A DNA stretch of 64,000 nt from positions 11,176,706 to 11,240,705 of the forward strand of contig CM054145.1 in assembly GCA_028751875.1 (NCBI GenBank), in the 5' to 3' direction. Positions 23,701 through 38,745 of the stretch are shown here, in pieces (within the stretch, counting starts at the first letter, position 1; each line of letters starts with the position of its first letter). The position numbers were made by a program, and so were the translations under genes. The stretch is from Rapana venosa (lineage: Eukaryota; Mollusca; Gastropoda; Neogastropoda; Muricidae). The notes under the pieces were generated by a model. It was not told where the DNA came from, did not search any database, and saw only the letters and a list, made by a program, of their open reading frames with translations.

Positions 23701-26700
23701 TTAAACTACATCAACAAACATTTTACATGTTATCTTTCATCCACCTCATTCTACAGTTATCTACATTTACCTCCTTCACATGATATGTTCATCAAACTCA
23801 TTCTAATGTTTTAAATAACTCATTCTACCCTGTTATCACATCCACCCGTTCTACCCTATGAGTACATCCCCCTAATTCAAAGTGTTATCTCATCCACCAC
23901 CCATCACCATTTTTTTCACTACCTAATTCTACAATGTTCCTACATCCACCTCATTCTACCCTGTTTTCTACTCCACCTCAACAACCCGAACTACATCCCC
24001 CTTATCTACCCTTTTTTATACATCCACCCATTCCACAATGTTTGCTTCATCCACCTTATTTTACCTTTTATCTACCCACCTCATTCTACCCTGATACACT
24101 CCACCTCATTTTTACCAGTTATTATACATACACCACTTCCACATTTTCTACTCCACCTCATTTTACCCCGTTAATTACACCACCCATTGACATGTTTCTA
24201 CATCCCACCTCATTCTACAGTTACTTTAACCCCCTCATTCACCCCGATATCTACATCCACCTCATTCAAAACCATTTATCTACAGCCCCCCATTTATACA
24301 AATGTTTTCTACATCCACCTCATTCTACCCCATTATCTAAATCCACCCTTCTACCCTGTTATCTACAGCAAACTCATTCTACAGTTATCACACCACCTGT
24401 TGACCATGTTATATAAAACAACCTAAAACACATTTATCACACCACCCATTCTAAATTTTCAAAAACCCCACTTTTCTACAATTTTTCAATTCCCCATTCT
24501 AATTTTCCTATCTACTTCACCCTCTTCTCCTATGTTATCGACATCCCCTCATTCTACATGTTTTCTACATCCCAAATCGTTTTTACATTTTATCTACAAA
24601 CGACCTCATTTTTCACTGTTTCTACATCCACCTAATTCTACGTTACTCCACCTCATGTACCATGTTAGCTACATCCCCCCATTCTACATGTTAACTACAT
24701 CCACCTCATTTTTTCCCTGTTTTCTCCATCCACTCATTCTACACTGTTATCACATCCCCCATTTCCCTTTTATCTACACCCCTCATTCTATCCTTTTTTT
24801 TACATCCACCTCATTTTACCCGAATCTACACCACCGATTCTACTAGTTATTCACATAAACCCACTCAACTGTTAACACATCCAACCCAATGCATCCTTGA
24901 TCTACAGCCACCCATTTTACTTTATCTACATCCACCTCATTGTACTTGTTACTACATCCACCTCATTTTACCCTGTTATGTACATCCACCTCATTCTGCC
25001 ATTTTTACTACAAAACCCATTTGATAGTACACATCCAACTCATCTACCCTTTTATCTACACCACCTAATACTACCATGTTTCTACACCACCAATCTACCA
25101 TTTTCTACTCCACCCTTTCACATGTTATGTCCCCCACCCATTCACCCTTTCTATATACAGCACCCATTTTACATGTTATCACATAAAACCCACCACATGT
25201 TATCTCATACATTTAAATTACCAGTTTTCTATATCCTCCATTCACCTGTTTTTTACACAACCTCATTCTACATTTTTTGACATCCACCTTACTGTATCAG
25301 TTACATATCCACTTTTTTCACATTTTTCTACATCAACCTCATTCTACTGTTACACAACCCCCATTCTACATGTTACTACTTCACCTAATTTATTTTCTAT
25401 GTACATCCCCTCATTTTACCCCGTTTTTCTTCATCCTCTCATACTACCCTTATCTACATCCACCCCATTGACTAATAACTACATTTACCCATGCACATGT
25501 TAACACATCCAATCATTTTACCCGTTATCTCCCCCTACCCATTCTAACATGTTATTTTCATCCACCCCATTTTCCATTTTTCGGCATCACTTCTTTTTAC
25601 TTTTTTCTACATCCACCCCAATTTCCTATTTACGACACTACCCATTTTACATTTTTTACAACCACCTCGTTTTACTGTTGCTACATCGACCTCATTTTAC
25701 CCTATTACACACCCACATATTCACCATGTTACTACCCCCCTCATTTTACCCTTTTACTACATCCTTCTCATTCACTGGTGACCACATCAACTTAATCTAA
25801 ACCCCAACTACATCCACCTCATTCACCAGTTATTCTCCTCCCCCTCATTTTACACTGTTTCTCATACTCCCATTCTACCCGTTTCTACATTACCTCATTT
25901 TTAATCTGTTACTACTTCGACCACAACACATGTTTCACATCCAACGCATTCTAATGTTATCTACATCACCCATTCTACCCTGTTATCTACATCCACCAAA
26001 TTTATCCTGTTATCTACTCCACCTCACTACATGTTAGCTACACAACCCATTGTAATTATTATCTACAACCACCTATTTTTAAAACCCCGAAATCTACATC
26101 CACCTATTTAAACCCGTTTTCACTCCAGCTTATTCACAATTTACTAATTCTCCTTTTTCTAACCCTTTATCAAAAACCACCCATTTTACCCTGTTTTTTT
26201 TATATCCACCTCATTCTACCCTGATAACTACATCCCCCTATTTTACAAGTTTTTCACTAAACCTCACTCTACACGTTACTACATCCACCTCATTTATCCT
26301 GTTATCTACATCCCCTCATTCAAAATGTTAGCACACCCACCCCATTTTACATATTTAAATACATCGACTTCATTCTACCCCGTTATCTACATGCCCTCAT
26401 TCTACATATTATCTTCATCACTCATTCTACACGTTTTTCCCCCTCATTCTGCCATGTTTCAAAATACACCTCAAACAATATGTTTTCTATACCACCTCAT
26501 TCACCCTTTTATCTATATCCAGCTCAATCTACATTTTTTCGAATCCACCTCATTTTAACCGTTTTCCCACATTTACTCATTTTACCATGTTGTATACATC
26601 CAAACCCCATTTAACCATGTTACCTACATCCACCTCATTTACTTATCTACATCCACATCATTCTACCTTTCTATATACACACCTCATTCTACATGTTTTT

Positions 26701-27650
26701 CTACTCCACTCATCCTATATGTTTTCTACATACACCCATTCTACATGCTAACACACCACCTCATTTTACCATGTTTTCTACATCAACCCATTTACCCTGT
26801 TACTACATCCACCTCATTCCCCAAAGTTAACTACATCCCAATATTCTACCACTTACTAAATCCACCACTTCACCCCGTTTCTACATCACCTCATCACCCT
26901 TTTATCACATCCACTTTATTCTACCTATTGTCTACATCCACCTCATTCCCAATATATTCTTCATCCAACAGATTCCAAAATGTTCTCGATGTTCACCTCA
27001 TTCTACCTTGTTATCTACATCTACCTCATTCTCCCATGTTATCTAAATCTACCTCACTCTACCATGTGATCTACATCCACCTCATTCAACCCTGTTATAT
27101 ACATCCACGTCATTCTACCATGTTCTCTAAATTCACCTCATTCTACCTTGTTATCGACATCCACCTCATTCTATATGTTATCTACAACCAACTCATTCTA
27201 CCCTGTTATCTACATCCACTTTATTCTACCATGTTATCTACATCCACCTCATTCTACCACGTTATCGACATCCACCTCATTCTACATGTTATCTACATCA
27301 ACATCATTCTACCCTGTTAAATACATTCACCTATTTCTACATGTTATCTACATCCACCTCATTGTACCATGTTATCTATATTCACCTTATTCTACATGTA
27401 ATATACATCCACCTTGTTCTACATGTTATCTACAACCACCTCGATCTACAGGTTATATACATTCACATCATTCTAATCTCCTATCTATATCCACCTCATT
27501 GTACCCTGTTATCTTCAACCATCACCTCATTCTACCCTGTTTTCTACATCCACCTCAATCTACATGTTATCTACATCCACCTCATTCTACAAATTATCTA
27601 CATCCACCTCATTCTACAAATTATCTACATCCACCTTACTTTACATGTTA
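20721..27650. repeat. Satellite, mixed clean and degraded blocks
   Basis: 21,247-21,930 is a clean copy of 18,483-19,160. 21,930-22,900 follows the order of 19,150-20,400 but with many small deletions. 22,900-23,460 and 26,980-27,650 are clean. 23,460-26,980 is strongly degraded in the same style as 12.6-18.5 kb. No non-satellite insertion is visible in the degraded part. Confidence 0.9.
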
Positions 27651-28615
27651 CATAATAAACAACCACCCTATTGATCATCATTTCTATGCCGATGATACTC
27701 AACTTCAGTGCAGCGATACTGTTGAAAACTTGCCTTCCCTCTTGACAAATATGTCCTACTGCCTTCAAGACATTCAAAACTGGATGACTCAGAACAAGTT
27801 ACAACTTAAATGCCATAAAACCGAAGCCATGCTCAAAGGAACCCAACATAACTTTTCCTCTATCACAAAAAACTTCAATAAAATCGGCAATACGTCAGTT
27901 CCTTTGTCCAGACTCTGTGATAGTATTTAGGATAGTTCTTGACAACAACACTTCTATGAAAAAATTCATCATCCCAGACCCTGCCAGTCTTGCTACTAAT
28001 CAATTACGGCGGCTTAACGCGATTCGCAAGTATCTGTCCACATGTTGCAACTTCCAGCTTGTCACATCTCTTATTCTTTCACGTTAACTAGCTGTAATGC
28101 TCTTTTGGCTGCCCTACCCGCATCATCTATCCAAGATCCTCTTCAAAAAACGCATAAAAACTCTGCAAGCATCGACTGGTCCTAAGAAAGAAAAATCTGA
28201 ACACAATCACTCCTCTTCTCGATCTCTTCACTGGTTGCCTGTCTCTCAAAAACTCTGCAATATAAAAAAAAAAAAAAAATTCAATACCCACTGTTTCAAA
28301 TGTCTCCACAAATCTGCACCTCTTATCTCGTAACTGTCTTCACCTGTAACACTCCATCCCGTTCCCTTCGTTTCAGGCCTCAGATACTTGTGCTTTTTCG
28401 AACACCCAGATTCAAACAAACCACTGTTTGCCGTCGATCCTTCTCTGTTTCTGTCCATCCACCTGGAATGACCTCCCTCTTTCACTTCGTCAAAAGCCTT
28501 CACTTGATTCCTATCAAATCCAGCCTCAAAACACACTTATTTCCTACCTGAGACTTTCCCCCCACATATCTGTCCCTAATTTTCAACAGCATCTTCACCT
28601 TCTAAGTGTTGTTCC

Positions 28616-28690
<75 letters not shown>

Positions 28691-28846
28691 CGTGTGCGTG
28701 CGTAGTGCGCGCGCATGGATTTCTCATTATGTTTAAGGAGAGTTGCATGCCTGTAAATGATTGAGTGCAAGCGCTTCGATTTGTTTGTTTTTTACAAGAT
28801 TCAGCGCTATATAAATTCCATATATTATTATTATTATTATTATTAT
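27651..28846 (+). mobile_element. CR1/L2-like LINE, 5'-truncated insertion in satellite (copy 2)
   Basis: Matches 60,138-61,305 of the LINE at 57-61 kb. Homology begins at ATAATAAAC just upstream of the RT active site (FYADDTQ at about 27,685) and runs through the thumb, the HWLPV and TWNDLPLS-like C-terminal motifs, the 3' UTR and the family's terminal GCGCTATATAAATTCCA followed by (ATT)n. It contains stops and frameshifts (first frame ends at 27,930). Satellite flanks are in register: the left flank stops at ACATGTTA and the right flank resumes at TTATCTACCTC. The insertion therefore split a monomer at GTTA/TCTA with at most a TTA overlap, which also matches the ATT tail. Confidence 0.93.
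28618..28704. repeat. (TG)n microsatellite in LINE 3' UTR
   Basis: About 86 bp of nearly pure TG ending in GCGTGCGTGTGCGTGCG. It occupies the position of the short GTGAGTGTGTGTGTGTGC run at 61,095-61,112 in the fuller LINE copy, so it is an expansion of a run already present in the 3' UTR. Confidence 0.95.
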
Positions 28847-31800
28847 CTACCTCAACCTAATTCTACATGTTATCTACATTCACCTCATTCTACCCTGTTA
28901 TCTAGATCCACCTTATTCTACCATGTTATCTGCATCCACCTTATTTTACCCTTTTATCTACATCCACCTAATTCTACCATGTTATCTACATCCATCTAAT
29001 TCTACCCTGTTATCTACATCCACCTTATTCTACCCCGTTATCTACATCCACCTCATTCTATCCTGTTATCTACATCCACCTCATTCTACCATGTTATCTA
29101 CATCCACATCTTTCTACCCTAATATATACATCCACCTCTATCTACCCTGTTATCGACATCCACCTCATTCTACATGTTATCTACAACCACCTCATTCTAC
29201 CCTGTTATCTACATCCACCTTATTCTACCATGTTATCTATATCCACCTCATTCTACCACTTTAACGATATCCACCTCATTCTACATGTTATCTAAATCCA
29301 CCTCATTGTACCATGTTATCTACATCCACGTCATTGTACATGTTATCTACATCCACCTCCTTCTACATGTTATCTACAACCATCTCATTCTACATGTTAT
29401 CTACATTCACCTCAATCTATTTTCCTATCTACATCCACCTCATTTTACCCTGCTTTCTACATCCACCTCCTTCTACCCTGTTATCAAAATCAACATCATT
29501 CTACCATGTAATCTACATCCACCACATTCTACCTTGTTATCTACATCCACCTCATTCTACCATGTTATCTACATCCATCTCATTCTACCCTGTGATGTAC
29601 ATCCACCTCATTCTACCATGTTATCTACATCCACCACATTCTACCCTGTTATCTATATCCACCTCATTGTCTCATGTTATCTACATCCTCCTCATAATAA
29701 TCTGTTATCCACATCCACCTCATTCTACCCTGTTATCTACATCAACATCATTCTACATGTTATCTTCATCCACCTCATTCTACATGTTATCTACACCCAC
29801 CTCCTTCTACATGATATGTTCATCCACCTCATTCTACAGTGTTAACTACATTCACCTCATTTTACCCTGTTATCTACATCCACCTCATTCTACATGTTAT
29901 CTACATCCACCTCAGTCTACATGTTATCTATATCCACCTAATCTACCATGTCATCTACATCCACCTTATTCTACATGTTATCTACATCCATCTCATTCTA
30001 CATGTTATCTACATCCACCTCATGTCTACCATGTTATCTACATCCACCTCATTCTACATGTTATCTACATCTACCTCATTCTACATGTTATCTACATCCA
30101 TCTCATTCTACATGTTATCTACATCCACATGATTCTACATGTTATCTACATCCATCTCATTCTACATGTTATCTACATCCAAATGATTCTATTCTCTTAT
30201 GTCAATCCTTCTCTCTCTACCCTGTTATCTACATCCAACTCATTCTACCCTGTTATCGACATCCACCTTATTCTACCCTGTTATCTACATCCACCTCATT
30301 CTACATATTATCAACATCCACCTCATTATACATGTTATCTAAATCCACCTCATTATACATGTTATCTACATCCACATCATTCTACATGTTATCTATATCC
30401 ACCTCATTCTACATGTTATCTACATCAACTTCATTCTACATGTTACCTACATCCACCTCATTCTACAATTTATCTACAACCACCTCATTCTACCCTTATA
30501 TCTACATCCACCTTATCCTATCATATTATCTATATCCACCTCATTCTACTACGTTATCGATATCCACCTCATTCTACATGTTATCTATCCACCTCATTGT
30601 ACGATGTTGTCTACATCTACCTCGTTCTACATGTTATTTACATCCACCTCATTCTACATGTTATCTACAACCACCTCATTCTACATGTTATATACATTCA
30701 CCTCAATCTATTCTCCTATCTACATCCACCTCATTTTATCTTGTTTTCTACATCCTCCTCCTTCTACTCTGTTACCAAAATCAACCACATTCTACCCTGT
30801 TATCTACATCCACCTCATTCTACCCTGTGATGTACATCCACCTCATTATACCATGTTATCTACATCCACCACATTTTACCCTGTTATCTATATCATCCTC
30901 ATTCTACCATGTTATCTACATCCACCCTATTCTACCCTGTTATCTACATCCACCTCATTCTACCCTGTGATGTACATCCACCTCATTCTACCATGTTATC
31001 CACATCCACCTTATTCTACCCTGTTATCTACATCAACATCATTCTACATGTTATCGTCATCCACCTCATTCTACATGTTATCTACATTCACCTCATTCTA
31101 CATGATATGTTCATCAAACTCATTCTGCAGTGTTAACTACAGCTCATTCTACCTTGTTATCTACATCCACTTCGTTCTACCCTATGATGTACATCCACCC
31201 ATTTCTATCATGTTATCTACATCCACCACATTCTACCCTGTTATCTACATCAACATCAATCTACATGTTATCTTCATCCACCTCATTCTACCATGTTATC
31301 TACATCCACGTCATTCTTCCATGTTATCTACATCCATCTCATTCTACTCTGATATCTACATCCACCTCATTCTGTAATGTTAGTTACATGCACCTTATTC
31401 TACCCTGTTATCTACATCCACCTCATTCTACCCTGATATCAACATGTACCTCATTCTACCATGTTATTCTACATACACCTCATTCTACACTGTTATCTAC
31501 ATCCACCTCATTCTACCCCATTATGTACATCCACCTCATTGTACATGTTTTCTACATCCACCTCATTCTACATGTTATCTTTAACCACCTCATTTTACCC
31601 TGATATCTACACCCACCTCATTCTACAATGTTATTCTAAATACACCTCATTCTACACTGTTATCTACATCCACCTCATTCTACCCTGTTATCTAAATCCA
31701 CCTCATTCTACCCTGTTATCTACAGCAACCTCATTCTACATGTTATCTACATCCACCTGATTGTACCATGTTATATATATCAACCTAAATCTACATGTTA

Positions 31801-33540
31801 TCTACATCCACCTCATTATACATGTTATCTACATTCACCTCATTCTATTCTCCTATCTACTTCCGCCTCATTCTCCTATGTTATCGACATCCACCTCATT
31901 CTACATGTTATCTATATCCACCTCGTTCTACATGTTATCTACATCGACCTCGATCTACACTGTTATCTACACCCACATCATTCTACCATGTTATTTACCT
32001 CCACCTCATTGTACCATGTTATGTACATCCACCTCATTCTACATGTTATCTACATCCACTTCATTCTACTCTGATATCTACATCCACCTCATTCTACCAT
32101 GTTACTCTACATCCTCCTCATTCTACCCTGTTATGTACATCCACCTCATTCTGCCATGTTATCTACATACACCTCATTCGTTATGTTATCTACATCCACC
32201 TTATTCTGCCATGTTATCTACATACACCTCATTCGATATGTTATCTAATCCACCTATACTACCATGTTATCTACATCCACCTCATTCTACATGTGATGTA
32301 CATCCATCTCATTCTACCTTGCTATATGCATGCACCTCATTCTACATGTTATCTACATCCAAACATCCTACATATTATCTACATACACCTCATTCTACCA
32401 TGTTACCTACATCCACCTCATTCTACCCTGTTATCTACATCCACCTCATTCTACCCTGATATCTACATCCACCTTATTCTACCATGTTATTATACATCCA
32501 CCTCATTCCACAATGTTAGCTACATCCACCTTATTCTACCCTGTTATCTACATCCACCTCATTCTACCCTGATATCTACATCCACCTCATTCTACCATGT
32601 TATTCTACATACACCACATTCTACACTGTTATCTACATCCACCTCATTCTACCCTGTTATGTACATCCACCTCATTGACATGTTATCTACATCCACCTCA
32701 TTCTACATGTTATCTTTAACCACCTCATTCTACCCTGATATCGACATCCACCTCATTCTACCATGTTATTCTACAGCCACCTCATTATACACTGTTATCT
32801 ACATCCACCTCATTTTACCCTGTTATCTAAATCCACCTCATTCTACCCTGTTATCCACAGCAACCTCATTCTACATGTTATCTACATCCACCTGATTGTA
32901 CCATGTTATATATATCAACCTAAATCTACATGTTATCTACATCCACCTCATTCTAGAAGTTATCTACAACCACCACATTCTACGTGTTATCTACATTCAC
33001 CTCATTCTATTTTCCTATCTACATCCACCTCATTTTACCCTGTTTTCTACATCCACCTTCTTCTACCCTGTTATCAAAATCAACATCATTCTTCACTGTT
33101 ATCTACACCCACATCATTCTACCATGTTAAATACCTCCACCTCATTGTACCATGTTATCTACATCCCCCTCATTCTACATGTTATCTACATCTACGTCAT
33201 TCTACCCTAATATCTACATCCACCTCATTCTACCCTGTTATCTAGATCCACCTTATTCTACCATGTTATCTGCATCCACCTTATTTTACCCTTTTATCTA
33301 CATCCACCTAATTTTACCATGTTATCTACATCCACTTAATTCTACCCTGTTATCTACATCCATCTAATTCTACCCTGCTATCTACATCCACCTTATTTTA
33401 CCCTGTTATCTACATCCACCTCATTCTATTCTGTTATCTACATCCACCACATTCTACCTTGTTATCTACATCCATCTCATTCTACCATGTTATCTACATC
33501 CATCTCATTCTACCATGTGATGTACATCCACCTCATTCTA
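28847..33540. repeat. Satellite, well-preserved block
   Basis: Near-consensus monomers. Internal duplication: the segment with landmark CATGTTATCTTTAACC at 31,571 recurs at 32,706 (1,135 bp apart) and also at 21,247. The TATATATATCAACCTAAATC landmark occurs at about 31,770 and 32,909. The block 29,650-30,900 reappears at about 33,580-34,740. Confidence 0.93.
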
Positions 33541-35369
33541 CCATTTATCTACATCCACCACATTCTACCCTGTTATCTAATCCACCTCAGTGTCTCATGT
33601 TTTCTACATCCTCCCATAATAATCCTGTTATCCACATCAACCTCATTCTACCCTGTTTATTTACATCACATCATTCACATGTTATCTTCATAAACCTCAT
33701 TCTACCATGTTTTCTACATCCACCCCTTCTCATGATATGTTCATCCACCTCATTCTAACAGTGTAAACTACATTCACCCGTTTTACCCTGTTATCTACCC
33801 TCCACCTCATTCTTTATGTTATTATATCCACCTCAGTCTACATGTTATCTACATCCACCTAACTACATGTTATCTACATCCACCTCATTCTACATGTTAT
33901 CTACATCCATCTCTTCTACATGTTATCTACATCCACCTTATGTCTACCATTTACTACATCCACTCATTCTACATGTTAAACTACATCCACCTCATTCTAC
34001 ATGTTTCTACATCCATCTCATTCTACATGTTATTACTTCACATGATTTTATTCTCTTATGTCCCCTCCTTCTCTCTCTACCCTGTTATCTACTTCCAACT
34101 CATTCTACCCTGTTATCGAAATCCACCTTTTTCTTCCCTGTTATCTACATCCACCTCATTCTACATATTATCAACATCCACCTTATTATACATGTAATCA
34201 AAATCCACCTCACTCTACATGTTATCTACATTCACATCATTCTACATGTTATCTATATCCACCTCATTCTACAGGTTATCTACATCCACCTCAATCTACA
34301 TGTTACCTACATCCACCTCATTCTACATGTTATCTACAACCACCTCATTCTACACTAATATCTAAATCCACCTTATTCTACCCTATTATCGATATCCACC
34401 TCATTCTACATGTTATCTACATCCACCTCATTGTACGATGTTGTCTACATTCACCTCATTCTACATGTTATTTACATCAACCTCATTCTACATGTTATCT
34501 ACAACAACCTCATTCTACATGTTATCTACATTCACCTCAATCTATTCTCCTATCTACATCAACCTCATTTTATCCTGTTTTCTACATCCACCTCCTTCTA
34601 CATTGTTATCGATATCAACCACATTCTACCCTGTTATCTACATCCACCTCATTCTACCCTGTGATGTACATCCACCTCATTATACCATGTTATCTACATC
34701 TACCATATTTTACCCTGTTATCTATATCATCCTCATTCTACCATGTTATCTACATCCACCCTTTTCTACCCTGTTATCTACATCCACCTCATTCTACCCT
34801 GTGATGTACATCCACCTCATTCTACCATGTTAACCACATCCACCTCATTCTACCCTGTTATCTACATCAACATCATTCTACATGTTATATTCATCGACTT
34901 CATTGTACATGTTTTCTACATCCACCTCATTCTACATGTTATCTACATCCACCTGATTGTACCATGTCATATATATCAACCTAAATCTACATGTTATCTA
35001 CATCCACCTCATTCTAGAAGTTATCTACAACCACCACATTCTACTTGTTATCTACATTCACCTCATTCTATTCTCCTATCTACTTCCACCTCATTCTCCT
35101 ATGTTATCGTCATCCACCTCATTCTACATGTTATCTACATCCACCTCGTTCTAAATGTTATCTACATCGACCTCATTTTACACTGTTATCTACACCCACA
35201 TCATTCTACCATGTTATCTACCTCCACCTCATTGTACCATGTTATCTACATCCACCTCAATCTACACTGTTATCTACATCCTCCTCATTCTACCCTGTTA
35301 TCTTCATCCACCTCATTCTGTCCTGTTATCTACATCCACCTCATTTTACCCTGATATCTACATCCACCT
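33541..35369. repeat. Satellite, copy of 29.65-31.0 kb, partly degraded
   Basis: 33,541-34,050 is a degraded match to 29,640-30,190. The non-consensus marker CTCTTATGTC (30,193 and 34,053) and the CTCTCTCTAC that follows fix the alignment at an offset of 3,860 bp. 34,050-34,900 is clean, and the CGATGTTGTCTACA marker (30,602 and 34,436) agrees. From about 34,930 it changes to the TATATATATCAACC-type block. Confidence 0.9.
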
Positions 35370-38300
35370 GATTTACTATTTATTTACATAACCCAATCTC
35401 ACTGTTATCTACTCCACCTCATTCTATCCTGTGATCTACAGCCCCCTCATTTTACATGTTATCTATATCCACCTCATGTACATTGTTTTCTACATCCACC
35501 TCATTCTACCCTGTTATGTACATCCACCTCATTCTGCCATGTTATCTACATACACCTCATTCGATATGTTATCTACATCCACCTCATTCTATCCTTTTAT
35601 CTACATCCATCTCAATCTACATGTTATCGACATCCACCTCATTCTACCCTTTTATCTACATCCATCTCAATCTACATGTTATCGACATCCACCTCATTCT
35701 ACCCTTTTATCTACATCCATCTCAATCTACATGTTATCGACATCCACCTCATTCTACCATGTTGTCTACATCCACCTCATACTACCATGTTATCTATATC
35801 CACCTCATTCTACATGTTATGTACATCCATCTCATTCTACCTTGCTATATACATGCACCTCATTCTACATGTTATCTACATCCACCTCAACCTACATGTT
35901 ATCTACATACACCTCATTCTACCATGTTATTATAAACCACCTCATTCTTACCCTGTTATCTACATCCACCTCATTCTACCCTGTTTCTACATCCCAAACC
36001 TCATTCTCCATTTTTTAGACATCCACCTCATTGTGCCATGTTATCTACATCCACGTCATTCGACATGGTATCCACATCAACTTCATTCTACCCTGTTATC
36101 TACATCCACCTCATTTTAATCTGTTATCTACTTCCACCTCAATCTACATGTTAGCTACATCCAACTCATTCTACATGTTATCTACATCTACCTCATTCTA
36201 CCCTGTTATCTACATCCACCTCATTCTATCCTGTTATCTACATCCACCTTATTCTATATGTTAGCTACATCCACCTCATTGTGCATTATTATCTACATCA
36301 ACCTCATTCTACCCTGATATCTACATCCACCTCATTCTACCATGTTATTCTACATCCACTTTATTCTACAATGTTATCTACATCCTACTCATTCTACCCT
36401 GTTATCTATCCACCTCATTCTACCATGTTATCTACATCCACCTTATTCTACCCTGTTATCTACATCCAACTCATTTTACACTTTTATTCTACATAAACCT
36501 CACTCTACACTGTTATCTACATCCACCTCATTCTATTCTGTTATCTACATCCAACTCATTTTACATGTTAGCTACATCCACCTCATTGTACATTATTATA
36601 TACATCGACCTCATTCTACCCTGTTATCTACATCAACCTCATTCTACATATTATCTACATCATCTCATTCTACACTGTTATCTATATCCACCTCATTCTG
36701 CCATGTTATCTACATACACCTCAATCGATATGTTATCTATATCCACTTCATTCTACCCTTTTATCTATTTCCAGCTCAATCTACATGTTATCGACATCCA
36801 CCTCATTCTACACTGTTATCTACATCCACGTCATTCTACCATGTTGTCTACATACACCTCATTCTACCATGTTACCTACATCCACCTCATTCTATATGTT
36901 ATCTACATCCACCTCATTCTACATAGGTATATACATGCACCTCATTCTACATGTTATCTACATCCACTTCATGCTACATATTATCTACATACACCTCATT
37001 CTACATGCTATCTACATCCACCTCATTTTACCCTGATATCTACATCCACCTGATTCTACTATGTTATTTACATAAACCTCACTCTACACTGTTATCTACA
37101 TCCACCTCATTCTATCCTGTGATCTACAGCCACCTCATTCTACATGTTATCTATATCCACCTCATTGTACATTGTTATCTACATCCACCTCATTCTACCC
37201 TGTTATGTACATCCACCTCATTCTGCCATGTTATCTACATACACCTCATTCGATATGTTATATACATCCACCTCATTCTACCCTTTTATCTACATCCATC
37301 TCAATCTACATGTTATCGACATCCACCTCATTCTACCCTGTTATCTACATCCACGTCATTCTACCATGTTATCTATATCCACCTAATCTACCATGTTAAC
37401 TACATCCACCTCATTCTACATGTTATGTACATCCACCTCATTCTACCTTGCTATATACATGCATCTCATTCTACATGTTATCTACATCCACCTCATCCTA
37501 CATGTTATCTACATACACTTCATTCTACCATGTTATCTACATCCACCTCATTCTACCCTGTTATCTACATCCACCTCATTCTACAATGTTTTCTACATTA
37601 ACCTCATTCTACATTTTTTAGACATCCACCTCATTGTGCCATGTTATCTACATCCACCTCATTCGACATGGTATCCACATCAACTTCATTCTACCCTGAT
37701 ATCTTCATCCACCTCATTCTACCATTTTTCTACATACACCTCATTCTACACTGTTATCTACATCCTCCTCATTCTACCCTGTTATCTACATCCACCTCAT
37801 TTTAATCTGTTATCTACTTCCACCTCAATCTACATGTTAGCTACATCCAACTCATTCTACATGTTATCTACATCTACCTCATTCTACCCTGTTATCTACA
37901 TCCACCTCATTCTATCCTGTTATCTACATCCACCTTATTCTATATGTTAGCTACATCCACCTCATTGTACATTATTATCTACAACAACCTCATTCTACCC
38001 TGATATCTACATCCACCTCATTTTACCATGTTATTCTACATCCACTTTATTCTACAATGTTATCTACATCCTACTCATTCTACCCTGTTATCTATCCACC
38101 TCATTCTACCATGTTATCTACATCCACTATATTCTACCCTGTTATCTACATCCACCTTATTTTACTATGTTATTCTACATAAACCTCACTCTACACTGTT
38201 ATCTACATCCACCTCATTCTATCCTGTTATCTACATCCAACTCATTTTACATGTTAGCTACATCCACCTCATTGTACATTATTATATACATCGACCTCAT

Positions 38301-38745
38301 TCTACCCTGTTATCTACATCAACCTCATTCTACATATTATTTTCCTTCATCTCATTCTACACTGTTATCGATATCCACCTCATTCTGCCATGTTATCTAC
38401 ATACACCTCAATCGATATGTTATCTATATCCACTTCATTCTACCCTTTTATCTATTTCCAGCTAAATCTACATGTTATCGACATCCACCTCATTGTAAAC
38501 TGTTATCTACATCCACGTCATTCTACCATGTTGTCTACATACACCTCATTCTACCATGTTACCTACATCCACCTCATTCTATATGTTATCTACATCCACC
38601 TCATTCTACCTTGGTATATACATGCACCTCATTCTACATGTTATCTACATCCACCTCATCCTACATGTTATCTACATCCACCTCATTCTACCATGTAATC
38701 TACATCCACCTCATTCTACCCTGTTATCTACATCCACCTCATTCT
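35370..38745. repeat. Satellite higher-order tandem duplication, unit about 1,687 bp
   Basis: Two adjacent copies, about 35,370-37,055 and 37,056-38,745. Offsets measured at independent markers agree: CTACAGCC at 35,436 and 37,124 (1,688), CTGTTATCTACTTCCACCTC at 36,121 and 37,807 (1,686), GTTGTCTACATACACC at 36,843 and 38,530 (1,687). One unit is about 61 monomers. Confidence 0.92.
35586..35755. repeat. 55-bp satellite dimer, three tandem copies
   Basis: A dimer (28 + 27 bp) with the variants CCTTTTATCTACATCCATCT and CAATCTACATGTTATCGAC is repeated three times with almost no divergence (only the first copy starts ATCC instead of ACCC). The equivalent position in the neighbouring higher-order copy (about 37,280) has a single dimer. 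Confidence 0.92.
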
